DNA of 64,000 nt, taken from Erinaceus europaeus (Eukaryota > Chordata > Mammalia > Eulipotyphla > Erinaceidae). The position numbers and the translations under genes are program-made. Location: positions 114,641,212 through 114,705,211 of the forward strand of contig NC_080172.1 of the NCBI RefSeq assembly GCF_950295315.1. Reading direction: 5' to 3'. The notes below the pieces were generated by a model. It ran no database searches, had not been told where the DNA came from, and saw only the letters and a program-made list of their open reading frames with translations. Below, piece by piece: positions 12,191-23,642 of this stretch (positions are counted from its first letter, which is position 1; each line of letters opens with the position of its first letter).

Positions 12191-12192
12191 AT

Positions 12193-12852
12193 GTTTGCTT
12201 TTTTTTTTTTTTAATTTCTTTATTGGGGAATTAATGTTTTACATTCAACAGTAAATACAATAGTTTGTACATGCATAACATTCCCCAGTTTCCCATTTAA
12301 CAATACAACCCCCACTATGTCATTTATCATCCTTCATGGACCTGTATTCTCCCCACCCACCCACTCCCACCCCAGAGTCTTTTACTTTGGTGTGATATGC
12401 CAATTATATTTCAGGTTCTGCTTGTGTTTTCGTTTCTGATCTTGTTTTTCAACTTCTGCCTGAGAGTGAGATCATCCCATATTCATCCTTCTGTTTCTGA
12501 CTTATTTCACTCAACATGATTTTTTCAAGGTCCATCCAAGATCGGCTGAAAACGGTGAAGTCACCATTTTTTACAGTTGAGTAGTATTCCATTGTGTATA
12601 TAGACCACAACTTGCTCAGCCACTCATCTGTTGTTGGACACCTGGGTTGCTTCCAGGTTTTGGCTATTACAAATTGTGCTGCCAAGAACATATGTGTACA
12701 CAGATCTTTTTGGATGGGTGTGTTGGATTCCTTAGGATATATCCCCAGGAGAGGAATTGCAGGGTCAGAGGGTAGGTCCATTTCTAGCCTTCGGAGAGTT
12801 CTCCAGACTGTTCTCCACAGAGGTTGGACCAATTTACATTCCCACCTGGCAG
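12193..12852 (-). mobile_element. L1, 5'-truncated (ORF2 C-terminus and 3' UTR)
   Basis: On minus, translation gives L1 ORF2 C-terminal phrases (PLWRTVWRTLRRLEMDLP, LGIYPKESNTPIQKDLC, TMEYYSTVKNGDF, SRSWMDLEKIMLSEIS, QKQKDEYGM), then a 3' UTR ending in a T-run on plus at 12198. It is inactive: the endonuclease and polymerase domains are absent. Confidence 0.93.
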
Positions 12853-13119
12853 CCTTTTTTATTTGGGCAGGCTTCATCCAGCTGTGAATTCGTGCCATGG
12901 TAGCATGTCCACATGTGTAATAAAATGGTCTGCTTTGGGACACATGATTTTTGTTTGTTTGTTTTAGTTTTTGAATTTCGTTCATGTTGCCACCAATACT
13001 GTGAACATCCTTGAAGCTATAGATTTGTTGGTTTCTTCAACTGTCATTCCTGGAATGCATTCCTGATGTAGGAATCTGGGTCAAAAAGAAAGCACACCAT
13101 GTCTTCACAGCCTGTTACT

Positions 13120-13528
13120 TGTTGTTTTCGCCGGGCTGGCTTCACGGGTGGGTAACAGACGACCAGGGACTCATGGTTGAGCTGTACGCAGTATCTCTTT
13201 ATTCATGCAGGACGCAGAGCAATCTATACCAAGCTAAGCTAAAACTAAAAACTACAAACAATCTTGTCCTTATAAATATACTAGCCCAGTAGGGTGGGAA
13301 CAGGATGTGTCGCAGAGAGGGTGGAGAGAAAAGTGACTGGTGAAAATCAGGGTATGACAAGGAGAGGGGGCGGAGCAGGTGAGAATTCTACCACTGAACC
13401 ACCAATGCCCTGGAGGAAAGGTGGTGCTTGTTATGTAAATAGAATGAAGTGGTTATGTAAATAGAATAGTGTTAAGCAGTGGGGATTAAACTAATGAAAC
13501 AGAAGGGGTTTTTAAAAGCATACCAACA
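13120..13528 (-). mobile_element. Solo LTR with 6-bp TSD (GTTACT)
   Basis: The element starts TGTTG and ends CAACA (plus strand), flanked by GTTACT at 13114-13119 and 13529-13534. The minus strand is the transcription sense: TATA-like 'tatatttataagg' (13271-13280 region) and AATAAA (13198-13203). No internal retroviral sequence is present, so it is a solo LTR left by LTR-LTR recombination. It is related to the LTR at 24698. Confidence 0.88.
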
Positions 13529-13539
13529 GTTACTGAGCA

Positions 13540-13955
13540 CTGGGGAGACAGTGCAATGGTTCTGCAAGAGGTTTTCATGCCTGAGTTCCAAGGTCCCAGG
13601 TTCAGTCCCCAGCACCACCATAAGCCAGAACTGAGTAGTGCTTTGGTCTTTATTTATTTTTTTAATTTTTATTTATTTATTCCCTTTTGTTACCCTTGTT
13701 ATTTTATTGTTATAGTTATTGTTGTTGTTGTTATTGATGTCATTGTTGGATAGGACATAGAGAAATGGAGAGAGGAAGGGAAGACAGAGAGAGGGAGAGA
13801 AAGACACTTACAGACCTGCTTCACCACCTGTGAAGTGACTCCCCTGCAGATGGGGAGCTGGGGGCTTGAACCGGGATCCTTCACAGGTCCTTGCGCTTTG
13901 CACCACGTACGCTTAACCCGCTGCGCTACTGCCGACTCCCCCTGGTCTTTATTTC
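13540..13955 (+). repeat. Type C SINE interrupted by a type A SINE
   Basis: The type C head 'ctggggagacagtgcaatgg' runs to 'gagtagtgctttggtcttt' (about 13640). A minus-strand type A copy (13653-13941) then intervenes, and 'tggtctttatttc' resumes. The 12-base repeat tggtctttattt is the TSD of the type A copy. Confidence 0.87.
13653..13941 (-). repeat. Type A SINE nested in a type C SINE
   Basis: Head 'gggggagtcggcagtagcgc' at 13941 on minus, B-box 'tcccggttcaagcccccag', CT-rich body, (AAC)n, 'aataaataaa' tail. Confidence 0.92.
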
Positions 13956-13959
13956 TGAC

Positions 13960-14445
13960 TTTTTTTTTTAAGCCTCTTACTGAGTCGCCCTGCAAAAAGG
14001 ATATTTTATTGATATTTCCCCTTCCAAAGCAAGAACTTCCATTGAACTTCGAGGCATAACTTGCATAAAGCCCTAAGAGCCGTGGGTCCCACTGATGAGC
14101 CTTTGCCATTGTACCTCTAGTGTCTACTCTGCTGATCAGAGAGAGAAAAAAAACATCTGTCTCTGTACCTCAAGTACCCAGACTCTACCAAGCTGGGCTT
14201 CTTCCATGACCCAGGGGGTTGACCTTATTCCTCAGAGCTTGTCAAGGGGGTGACCCAGAACCCCCAACAGGATCTCCAGTGCTCTAAACACGAATGGTCG
14301 GTCTTGCCTCTCAGTGCAGGGAGCTAATTGGATCAAAAAGCAGGAAGTTCTTCTAGAGGCAACTGTGAAAAGTAGGAGACCACATAAGCAACCCATGTGG
14401 CCAGCACTGACCTCTTTGGTTTTTGTTTGTTTGTCTGTTTGTTTC
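13960..14445. other. Intronic stretch, nothing recognised
   Basis: Unique-looking sequence between SINEs; no exon-like signal with splice borders. Confidence 0.45.
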
Positions 14446-14449
14446 TTTG

Positions 14450-15019
14450 CCTCCAGGGTTATCTCTGAGGCTCGGTGCCGGCACTACAAATCCACTGCTC
14501 CTGGCGGCCATTTTTCCCCCCATTTTATTGGACAGGACAGAGAGAAATTGAGAGAGGAGGGGGAGATAAAGAGGGGGAGAGAGGGGATCCAGGTGGTAGC
14601 GCAGTGGGTTAAGCGCAGGTGGCACAAAGCGCAAGGACTGGCTTAAGTATCCAGGTTCGAGCCCCCGGCTCCCCACCTGCAGGGGAGTCGCTTCACAGGC
14701 GGTGAAGCAGGTCTGCAGGTGTCTGTCTTTCTCTCCCCCTCTCTGTCTTCCCCTCCTCTCTCCATTTCTCTCTGTCCTATCTGACAACGACGACATCAAT
14801 AACAACAACAACTGCGACAACAAATGAAAAACAACAAGGGCAACAAAAGAGAAAATAAATAAAATTTAAAAAAAAAGAGGGGGAGAGAAAGACAGACACC
14901 TGCAGACCTGCTTCACCGCTTGTAAAGCGACCCCTCCTTGCAAGTGGGGAGCCAGGGACTCAAACCTGGATCCTTGAGCAAGTCCTTGTACTTAGTACAA
15001 TGTGCCATCACCCGGGTCC
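14450..15019 (-). repeat. Type E SINE split by a nested type A SINE; ends near an FHAD1 acceptor
   Basis: On minus the head lies at about 15019 ('acccgggtgatggcacat'), the body runs to 14875, is interrupted, and resumes 14580-14450 ending with the module. Its 5' end is only about 20 bases from the AG of the exon at 15041, so the exon's branch-point region must lie in or at the edge of this SINE. Confidence 0.85.
14585..14874 (+). repeat. Type A SINE nested in a type E SINE
   Basis: Head 'gggatccaggtggtagcgc', A/B-box blocks, CT-rich body and (AAC)n tail. The TSD is approximately 'aaagagggggagagag', repeated at 14568 and 14873. Confidence 0.9.
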
Positions 15020-15040
15020 TTGGGCTTTTCTTCTCTGTAG

Positions 15041-15505
<465 letters not shown>

Positions 15506-15507
15506 TG

Positions 15508-15851
15508 AGGGGGTCGGGCGGTAGCGCAGCAGGTTAAGCAAACGTGGCACAAAGCACAAGGACCGGCGTAAGGATCCCGGTTCCAGCCCCCGGCTCCCCA
15601 CCTGCAGGGGAGTCACTTCACAGGCGGTGAAGCAGGTCTGCAGGTGTCTGTCTTTGTCTCCCCCTCTCTGTCTTCCCCTCCTCTCTCCATTTCTCTCTGT
15701 CCTGTCCAACAACGAACAACATCAATAACAACAATAATAACCACAACAAGGCTACAATAACCAGGGCAACAAAAGGGGGGAAAAGGCCTCTAGGAGCAGT
15801 GGATTCATGGTGCAGGCACTGAGCCCCAGCAATAACCCTGGAGGCAAAAAA
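15508..15851 (+). repeat. Type E SINE, full length
   Basis: Head 'gggggtcgggcggtagcgc', B-box, CT-rich body, (AACAAT)n linker with 'ggctacaataaccagggc', then module 'ggagcagtggattcatggtg' to 'ccctggaggcaaaaaag'. This is a good reference copy for the type. Confidence 0.93.
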
Positions 15852-15925
15852 GAAAGGAAGGAAGGAAGGAAGGAAGGAAGGAAGGAAGGAAGGGAGGAAG
15901 GGAGGAAGGAAGGGAGGGAGGAAGA
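15852..15925 (+). repeat. (GGAA)n microsatellite grown from SINE tail
   Basis: GGAAGGAA repeats with GGGA variants follow the SINE's A-tail directly. Confidence 0.95.
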
Positions 15926-16204
15926 AAGAAGAAAATGAGAAAATGAAAATGTCCATTCCCTAAGTCCGTTGACGTCTTCCTTTCCCACCAGGCGTCCGTT
16001 TCCCACTCTCTGGGAAGCACAGCTCCTGCACACGAGAGGGAGCCATGCTTTGCTTCCCATCAGACACATTTCCTACAGCGAGAGCAGGGGAAATTCCGTT
16101 CTTCTTATCCCCCAAACTGTCCCTACTGTGTCTGCCAGACAGCTCAAACGGCCCAAACAGACTTCCTTTTCAAACGATAAGCTCCAAGAAAATAGATGCT
16201 AATG

Positions 16205-16830
16205 GACTCAGGGGTGACTTGTATTTTTATACAATAGTTTGCACAGGCATAACATTTCTCAGTCTTCCACATAACAATACAACCCCCACTAGGTCCTCTG
16301 CCATCCTTCTTGGATCTGTATTCTCCCCGCCACATCCACCCCAGAGTCTTTTACTTTGGTGCGATACGCCAATTCCAGTTCAGGTTCTACTTGTGTTTTC
16401 TCTTCTGATCTTGTTTTTCAACTTCTGCCTGAGAGTGAGATCATCCCATATTCATCCTTCTGTTTCTGGCTTATTTCATGTAACATGAATTTTTTTTAAT
16501 ATTTATTTATTCCCTTTTGTTGCCCTTGTTTTTTTATTGTTGTAGCTATTACTGATGTCGTTCTTGTTGGATAGGACAGAGAGAAATGGAGAGAGGAGGG
16601 GAAGACAGAGAGGGGGAGAGAAAGACAGACACCTGCAGACCTGCTTCACCGCTTGTGAAGCGACTCCCCTGCAGGTGGGGAGCCGGGGGCTCGAACCGAG
16701 ATCCTTGCGCCAGTCCCTGTGCTTTGTGCCACGTGCGCTTAACCCACTGCACTACCACCCGACTCCCAACATGAATTTTTCAAGGTCCATCCAAGATCAG
16801 CTGAAAATTGTGAAGTCACCGTTTTTTTTT
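16205..16830 (-). mobile_element. L1 3' end interrupted by a type A SINE
   Basis: Left part 16205-16490 and right part 16768-16815 read together as the L1 3' UTR and last ORF2 codons, as in the copies at 12193 and 31907. A type A SINE (16496-16766, minus) splits them with TSD 'aacatgaattttt'. Confidence 0.88.
16496..16766 (-). repeat. Type A SINE nested in L1
   Basis: Minus-strand copy with head 'gggagtcgggtggtagtgc' at 16766, standard body and AT-rich tail; its TSD shows it is younger than the L1. Confidence 0.92.
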
Positions 16831-16874
16831 GTTTTTTTTTTAATCCAGGGTCCATATCAATTTTCAAAGATATT

Positions 16875-17295
16875 ATTGGGCTGGGGAAATAGCATAATGA
16901 TTATACCAAGAGCCTATCATGGCTGAGGTGCTAAAGTCCCTGGTTCAGTTCCCAGCACCACCATAAACCAGAGTTAAAACAGTGGTCTCTGGGGAGTCAG
17001 GTGGTAGTGTAGCGGGTTAAGCGCACATGGTGCAAAGCCCAAGGACCAGGCTCCTTGGTTCAAGCCCCAAATCCCCACCTGCAGGGGAGCTTCACAAGTG
17101 GTGAAGCAGGTCTGCAGGTGTCTGTCTTTCTCTCCCCCTCTCTATCTTCCCCTCCTCTCTCCATTTCTCTCTGTCCTATCTAATAACGACAACATCAATA
17201 ACAACAACAATAACTACAGCACCAATGAAAAAACAAGGGCAACAAAAGGGAAAATAAATAAATATAAAAAAGATTACTAAAAAAGCAGTGGTCTC
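16875..17295 (+). repeat. Type C SINE interrupted by a type A SINE
   Basis: 'ggctggggaaatagcataatg' head to 'agttaaaacagtggtctct' (16990). Then a plus-strand type A copy (16990-17276), then 'aagcagtggtctctgatctg'. The TSD cagtggtctct marks the nested insertion. Confidence 0.88.
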
Positions 17296-17423
17296 TGATC
17301 TGTCCCTCTTATTAAATAAGCAAAATATACGAAAAAAAAAAGTTTTGTTTTCTCAGCATTTTCAATATATCAGCTGGGAAAAGAAAGTCTAGTTTGCTTT
17401 ACAGACGTAGAATTCTTCCCCTA

Positions 17424-17662
17424 GGCCCCAGGTGCTGGCGCACTTGGTCAAGCAAACGCACTACAGTGGGCAAGGACCTGGGTTCAAGCCCCTGGCCCCC
17501 ACCTGCAGGGGGCGGGGGAAACGCTTCATGACAGGTGAAGCAGGGCTGCAGGTGTCTGTCTCTCTGTCTCTCTCCCTCTACCTCCCTCTCCCCTCCCAAT
17601 TTCTCTCTGTGTCTATCCAATAACAAATCAAAAATATATACATATATATATTTTTTTAAAAA
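17424..17662 (+). repeat. Type B SINE
   Basis: 'ggccccaggtgctggcgcac' head, 'cctgggttcaagcccctgg' block, CT-rich body, tail 'ctatccaataacaaatc' then (TA)n. Confidence 0.88.
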
Positions 17663-17664
17663 AA

Positions 17665-18448
<784 letters not shown>

Positions 18449-18474
18449 TGAGAGAAGTCGGCTTGTTTGCTTGT

Positions 18475-18985
18475 TTTTGCCACCAGGGTCATCCTGGGGG
18501 TTCAGAGCCTGCACAAGGATCTCATGGCTCTCAGCGGCTTTTTTTTTTTCTTCTGTAGGAGAGGGAGGGAGGGAGAGGGAGGGGGTGAGGAAGGGGGAGA
18601 GGAGGGAGGGAGAGGGAGAGAGGGGGGTGGGGAAGAGAGGGAGAGGACCAGGTGGTGGTGAACCTGGTTAAGCATTCGCATTACAGTGCACAAGGACCCA
18701 GGTTCAAGCCCCTGGTCCCCACCTGCAGGCAGAATGCTTTGCGAGCAGTGAAACAGGGCTGAGGGAAAGAAGAAAAAAAGAAGAAAGAAAGGAAGAGAGA
18801 AATAAGGAAGGAAGGAAGGAAGGAAGGGAGGAAGGAAGGGAGGAAGGAAGGAAGGAAATGCTGCTTTGTAAAAATAGGTAAAACCCCCAATGTCAAAGTG
18901 AAGATTCCCATCAGCAGTTGGGGACCAGGGCTTGAACCCAGGTCCTCATGATTCATTCACTCTATCAAGAACACCATGTCAGGTT
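18475..18985. repeat. Mosaic of SINE fragments and purine-rich runs
   Basis: A minus type E module fragment (18475-18540), a GGGAGA-rich run (18555-18648), a plus type B head and B-box (18650-18775), a (GGAA)n run (18795-18858) and a minus SINE fragment with 'gacctgggttcaagccctgg' (18908-18982). None is complete. Confidence 0.75.
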
Positions 18986-19185
18986 TCTGAAAGAAGAATT
19001 TTTAATAACATCATGATGGTAGATTTGTACTTCTTTTACTATCGCAAATTTTGCTTTGTGTATCTTGTTACTGTTCTCTTAGGTGCATATAAATTCATAA
19101 TTCTAGTGCTTCTTACCAAAAAAAAAAAAAAAAACAAACCTTTGATTGTCCTATAACATTCCTCTCTTACTTCTTTTTTAACTTT

Positions 19186-19399
19186 CATTTTATTCATTAG
19201 CTTTATTTATTTATTGGATAGAGACAGTCAAAAACCAAGAGATATGGGGTGATAGAGAGGGAGAGAGACAGAGAGACACCTGCAGCCCTGCTTCACCACT
19301 CGCAAAGCTTTCTCCCCTCAGGTGGGGAGCAGGGGCTCGAACCTGGGTCCTTGTGCACTGTAACATGCGCTCTCAACCAGGTGCGCCCCCAGCTGGCCC
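19186..19399 (-). repeat. Type B SINE
   Basis: A full minus-strand copy with head 'ggccagctgggggcgcacc' at 19399. Confidence 0.9.
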
Positions 19400-19594
19400 T
19401 CTTTTACTTCTAGTGGTGTTTTTCTCTTGATCTCTACCTTATTTATAGAGTTCCATTACCTGCACTGGTTTTCTGCTGGTTGGAGTTTACACAGTGTGTC
19501 TCTTTAGAGTTTCTCTGTCAACTCTGGTCATAAACTTTAGAGGTGTCTTTCCACCTCGATGGTCTGTCACTCCCAGAAAGCTCAGCTGTAGCCT

Positions 19595-19980
19595 CTGTCT
19601 TCTTCTAGCGTTTGCCCTTCTTCCGTAGCCAGTCCACAGTGTCAGGTTGAGCCTGATGTCAAGTTTCGAGACCTCCTTTGAATCTGGAGAGGTGGCAGTC
19701 GTTGACTATGTGGGTCATAGTCTGTCTGGAGCCGCAGGGGCAGTTCGGGTCGTCTCTGGCTCCCCAGCGATGGGACATAGCGGCGCACCGGCCATGGCCT
19801 GTTCGATAGTGACTGAGGAGGGCCCGATCATAACGTGCTAGGTCAAAGCCGGGTTGACGCTTGCAGGGGTCTGTGATGAGGTGTTTGTTCTTTACCTCTG
19901 TTTTACGACTCCTCTCTGTCCAGTCTCACCACTGGTGTGGCGGCTTCACATCCACCTTCTTGCTCAGTGGTACAGCTGTG
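19595..19980 (-). mobile_element. Non-LTR retrotransposon fragment, Jockey/CR1-type RT C-terminus (not L1)
   Basis: On the minus strand one open frame runs from about 19935 down to a TGA at 19659-19661. It contains DWTERSRKTEVKNKHLITDP, PGFDLARYDRALLSHYRTGH, GRCAAMSHRWG and the Cys/His motif CPCGSRQTMTHIVNDC (19695-19742), then HLSRFKGGLET and a stop. After the stop the same frame continues HQAQPDTVDWLRKKGKR. This layout (HLI.DP, PGFDL.R, RTGHGRC, CxCGxxQTMxHIVxxC, GGL, H.A..DAVDWL) is what I know from the C-terminal end of reverse transcriptases of Jockey/CR1-like elements in arthropods and other invertebrates; mammalian L1 has nothing like it. The 3' end is marked by an AGAAGAAGA-type tail at about 19598-19608. 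The 5' limit is uncertain. Immobile fragment. Confidence 0.75.
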
Positions 19981-20144
19981 TTCTGGCCATTTTTTCTTGC
20001 CTGCTTGCTTGCTTGCTTTTGAGTTGATGCTTTCTATTTATTTATTTTGCCATTTCGTTTTTCTCTACATCAACTTGGGAATAATTCACTCTTGTAGTCA
20101 CGGTAAAACAATAGTTTCATTCCAGACTTAACAAAATTCAGCTC

Positions 20145-20300
20145 TAGCTTCCCTTTGATTTGCAGTAGGCTTATTGTCATTCATCTAGGTGTGGGTTCCT
20201 TTTTATTTATTTTGTTTGGAGTTCAAGTGGATTTCTTGAATCTTTTGGTGTTCTGCATGGTACTGTCACTCAATGTTTCGTTTTATTTTCTTTTGTTTTC
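20145..20300. repeat. Unclassified interspersed repeat (pair with 22325-22440)
   Basis: The phrase 'cccctttgattt.cagtagg' followed by 'gtcattcatctaggtgtgg' and 'ttcttgaatcttttggtg' recurs at 22340-22435 with about 85 percent identity by eye. I cannot assign it to a family. Confidence 0.55.
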
Positions 20301-20417
20301 TTTTCCTTTTTACTCTTTTGATATCCTTTAAGTGGCCAAGCTATATATTCCTGACTAATGAAAATCCAGTATTAGTGGACGATGATGCCCGCCGCTTAAC
20401 AAGGCAATGGATTTCTA

Positions 20418-20620
20418 GATAGTCTTTTAAATCTTTATCTATTTTTTAATGGATAGAGAGAAGTTGAGAGAGGCGGGGGAGAGAGACAGAGCGACACCTG
20501 CAGCCCTACTTCACCACTCGTGAAGTTTTCCCCGTCCAGATGGGGACCAGGGGCTTGAACCTGGGTCCTTGTGCACTATAATGTGTGCGCTCAACCAGGT
20601 CCGCCACTGCCTGACCCCAA
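20418..20620 (-). repeat. Type B SINE with long TSD
   Basis: A minus-strand copy flanked by 'aacaaggcaatggatttct' (20399) and 'aacaaggtaatgcatttag' (20619), a diverged TSD of about 18 bases. Confidence 0.88.
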
Positions 20621-20967
20621 CAAGGTAATGCATTTAGGACGCTTTAATTCCACGTACTCTCCATCAGTGCTAATACCATCAGAGTTGTCACTAAACTGTT
20701 CTCTATATTTAAAAAACCCAAAAAGACATTTCACAGTCAACCCTTCATTTTATTTTATTTTTCACTTTATTTTGATTTGTTTCAACCTTTTAAAATTTTC
20801 ACTTTATTAGTGACTTAATATTGATTTACAAAATTATAATGGGTATAGCTATGCACCATTCCTACCACCAACCACAGCTCTGTGTCCCCATTCCCTCCGC
20901 TGGAGGCTACAATAGTTCTCCCAAGGTCTCAGATATGGGCAGACCATTATTTCTATTTATTTATTAA

Positions 20968-21304
20968 TTTTTGTGGGTTGCCACTGGGGCTCAGTGCCTA
21001 CACTATGAATCCACTGCTCTCAGAGGCCATTTTTCCCCTTTGTTGTCCTTATTGTTTATCATTGTTGTTGTTACTGTTGTTGTTGTTACTGTCATTGTTG
21101 GATAGGACAGAGAGAAATGGAGAGAGGAGGAGATGACAGAGGGGCGGAGAGAAGGACAGACACCTGCAGACCTGCTTCACTGCCTGTGAAGCGACCCCCC
21201 CCCCCCCGTAGGTGGGGAGCCCGGGGCTTGAACCGGGATCCTTGAGCCGGTCCCCACGCTTCACGCCATGTGCGCTTAACCTGCTGCACTACCACCCAGC
21301 CCCC
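20968..21304 (-). repeat. Type E SINE
   Basis: Module on the left ('gccactggggctcagtgcc' on plus), (GTT)n-rich linker, body and head 'ggctgggtggtagtgcagc' at 21303; contains a C-run of about 11 at 21187-21197. Confidence 0.9.
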
Positions 21305-21523
21305 TAATTTTTTATTATCTTTATTTATTTATTTATTGGATAGAGACAGCCAGAAATTGAGAAGGAAAGGGAGATAGAGAGGGAGAGAGACAGAGAGATA
21401 CCTGCAGCCCTGCTTCACCACTCGCAAAGTCCTTCCCCTGCAGGTGGGGACTGGAGGCTCAAACCTGGGTCCTTGCAAACTGTAACATGTGTGTTCAACC
21501 ATGTGTGCCACCACCCAGCCCCT
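21305..21523 (-). repeat. Type B SINE
   Basis: Head 'ggctgggtggtggcacaca' at 21522 on minus, tail 'ctatccaataaataaataa' at 21320-21340. It abuts the preceding SINE. Confidence 0.9.
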
Positions 21524-21854
21524 TTGACCATCATTTCTATAACTCTCTCTATATATATATACATATATGTATTTGTTCATTTTTTTCCCACGGTCCTATC
21601 TTCCTTTCTAAGTCTCACCTACACCTATTACTACTTCTGAATGTTTGTCCTTTTCCCTCCTCTCTCTCCAGATCCTGATGAAATTGGAGTTCAGAGTCCT
21701 CTGGTCATCTTCCCCCTACCATATCTCCCCCACTGAGAGTATAGATCAAAATAGTTTATGAGGTGCAGAAGGTGGATGTTCTGGCTTCTGTCATTGCTTT
21801 TCCACTGGACATGGGCAGGTGGACCCACACCCCAGCCTGTTTCTGTCTTTCTCT

Positions 21855-22515
21855 AGTTCAGCCTTTGTTTTATCATCTTATGCTGCAGGATTATAAAATA
21901 CTCACATATTTTATATAGGTAATGCTTCATAACCAATGCTTTCATATAAATATTCATATCCACATACAGCTTTTTCTGCTACTTGTTGGATGTCCACCAG
22001 AGACGTTTTCTTCCGTCTGAAGAATATTCTCAGTGTTTCCCCCACCCCCTTCTCTGTGGATGGCAAATGCTCTCTGTCTGTATGTGCGAACGTGCACATG
22101 TCTGTCTGAAAATGTGTACTTGACTTCCATCCTTCAAACGCATTTTGGCTCAGGTCCGAATGCTGCCTTGGTGATGATGTTCATCCAGCACGTTGCTGAC
22201 GGTGTTGGTTACATCACTCTGTGGTCTCTCAGTTCCCACTGTTTGGATTTGAAAGTCATTTGTAATAAGCCAAACTGCCGTGCCTTCACATAATCTACCT
22301 TTTTTTTTTTTCTCCTACTACTTCTTAAGACTTGGTTTCCCCTTGATTTACAGTAGGTTGGTTGTCACTCATCTAGGTGTGGATGCCTCGACACCACGTG
22401 GGCTTCTTGAATCTTTGGGTGCTGTGCATGGTACTGTCTCTCTAGCTACCTCCTAATAGGCAGTGGGAAACTCCTGAAAGAGTGCGAGAGAGACTAATAG
22501 AATCAAGTTTGAGAT
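21855..22515. other. Intronic stretch with one diverged repeat copy
   Basis: 22325-22440 is the second copy of the unclassified repeat seen at 20145-20300. The rest looks unique. Confidence 0.45.
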
Positions 22516-22518
22516 ACT

Positions 22519-22815
22519 GAATAAAAATGAGTTGGGCTGTAGCGCAGCGGGTTAAGCGCATGTGGCGCAAAGCACAAGGACCGGCATAAGGATCCCGGTT
22601 CAAACCCTGGCTCCCCACCTGCAGGGGAGTCGCTTCACAGGTGGTGAAGCAGGTCTGCAGGTGTCTGTCTTTCTCTCCTCCTCTCTGTCTTCCCCTCCTC
22701 TCTCCATTTCTCTCTGTCCTATCCAACAACGACAACAACAATAATAACTACAACAATAAAACAACAAGGGCAACAAAAAGGAATAAATAAATAAAATAAA
22801 ATAAATTTTAAAATG
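22519..22815 (+). repeat. Type A SINE
   Basis: 'gagttgggctgtagcgcagc' head, B-box 'cccggttcaaaccctggct', full body, (AACAAT)n and 'aataaataaataaaataaa' tail. Confidence 0.93.
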
Positions 22816-22819
22816 ATGG

Positions 22820-23640
22820 AAAAGAGGGGGGGGAAGAGAGAGAGAGCTTCAGCATCCCAGTGCTAGGTATTAAGACCAATATTCATCTCTACAACAGCCC
22901 TACTGCCTACAAATCACCCCACTATTTTGTATTTGAGATGATTTGAGATACTAGTGGCTAGTAAAGTGTGTAGTTAGTCCGATGCCACAGGGTTAGCAAG
23001 TAGCAAGATGGAAACTGAAGTCTGGTTTGCCTGACTCCAGTCCCCATGGCAGAGCCACTAGTCACAGGCGACCGTAAACATTGAAACTAATCAAAATTCA
23101 AGCAAAGTTTTTTTTTTTTTTAAATCAGCCAACCGCATTCAAGTGCTGGCTAGCTGTGCGCGGCTCACGGCCGCCGTGTTAGCCCAGACACGGAGTATTT
23201 GCAACACTGCAGAGTTCTGCTAGGCGGGACTGGTCTGCAGCTGGGCGATTTGCACAGAGCCAGAGCGATGTGCTAGAGGAAAACAAACAAACAAACAACA
23301 CGGAGGCCAGTGGATACAGCCTACAAACTCTCAGTCCCTGACTCAGGTTGTGGACAAGGCAGGAAAGGAGAAATGGGGTCAGAAGAAAGACCTGGATGCC
23401 GGGCTTGGGGGAAAGAGAGGGACACTTATCAAGGTGGGGACAGAGTCTGAGGCTGGCATTTGCGATGTATGATATGCCTGCTAAAATGGAAGTCAGAGTG
23501 TGCCCATCCCTGGGAGGACTGTAAAGGGGGAAGCTAAGGTTTGAAGATGTCAGATGCCTTTTTTATCTTTTTCCCCCTGGTGACATTGCTAGTTAGGGGC
23601 TCTTTCAGACTACTCAGAAGGAAAAAAATATATATTTATT
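22820..23640. other. Intronic stretch, nothing recognised
   Basis: Mostly unique sequence with short GA and (AAAC)n runs. No exon signal supported. Confidence 0.45.
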
Positions 23641-23642
23641 TA

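Larger units (their letters stand above)
20790..21850 (-). mobile_element. L1-type 3' UTR, split by two SINEs
   Basis: 20790-20957 and 21524-21850 form one element in minus sense (3' end on the left), matching the layout of the copies at 30030 and 40270 ('tttccactggacatgggcagg', 'ggtggatcc'). The type E SINE (20968-21304) and type B SINE (21305-21523) lie inside it. Assignment to L1 rests on layout, not on coding sequence. Confidence 0.6.

Noticed and set aside
12449..12985. 178-codon minus-strand frame as a host gene
   Set aside because: The C-terminal part is L1 ORF2; the N-terminal part is unrelated sequence joined by chance.
14353..14823. Recurrent peptide DRTERNGERRGRQRGGEKDRHLQTCFTACEAT-like frames (first 20 residues or fewer in each copy) seen at many positions
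   Set aside because: The same peptide appears at more than ten places because it is the antisense or sense translation of SINE bodies. It is not a protein family.
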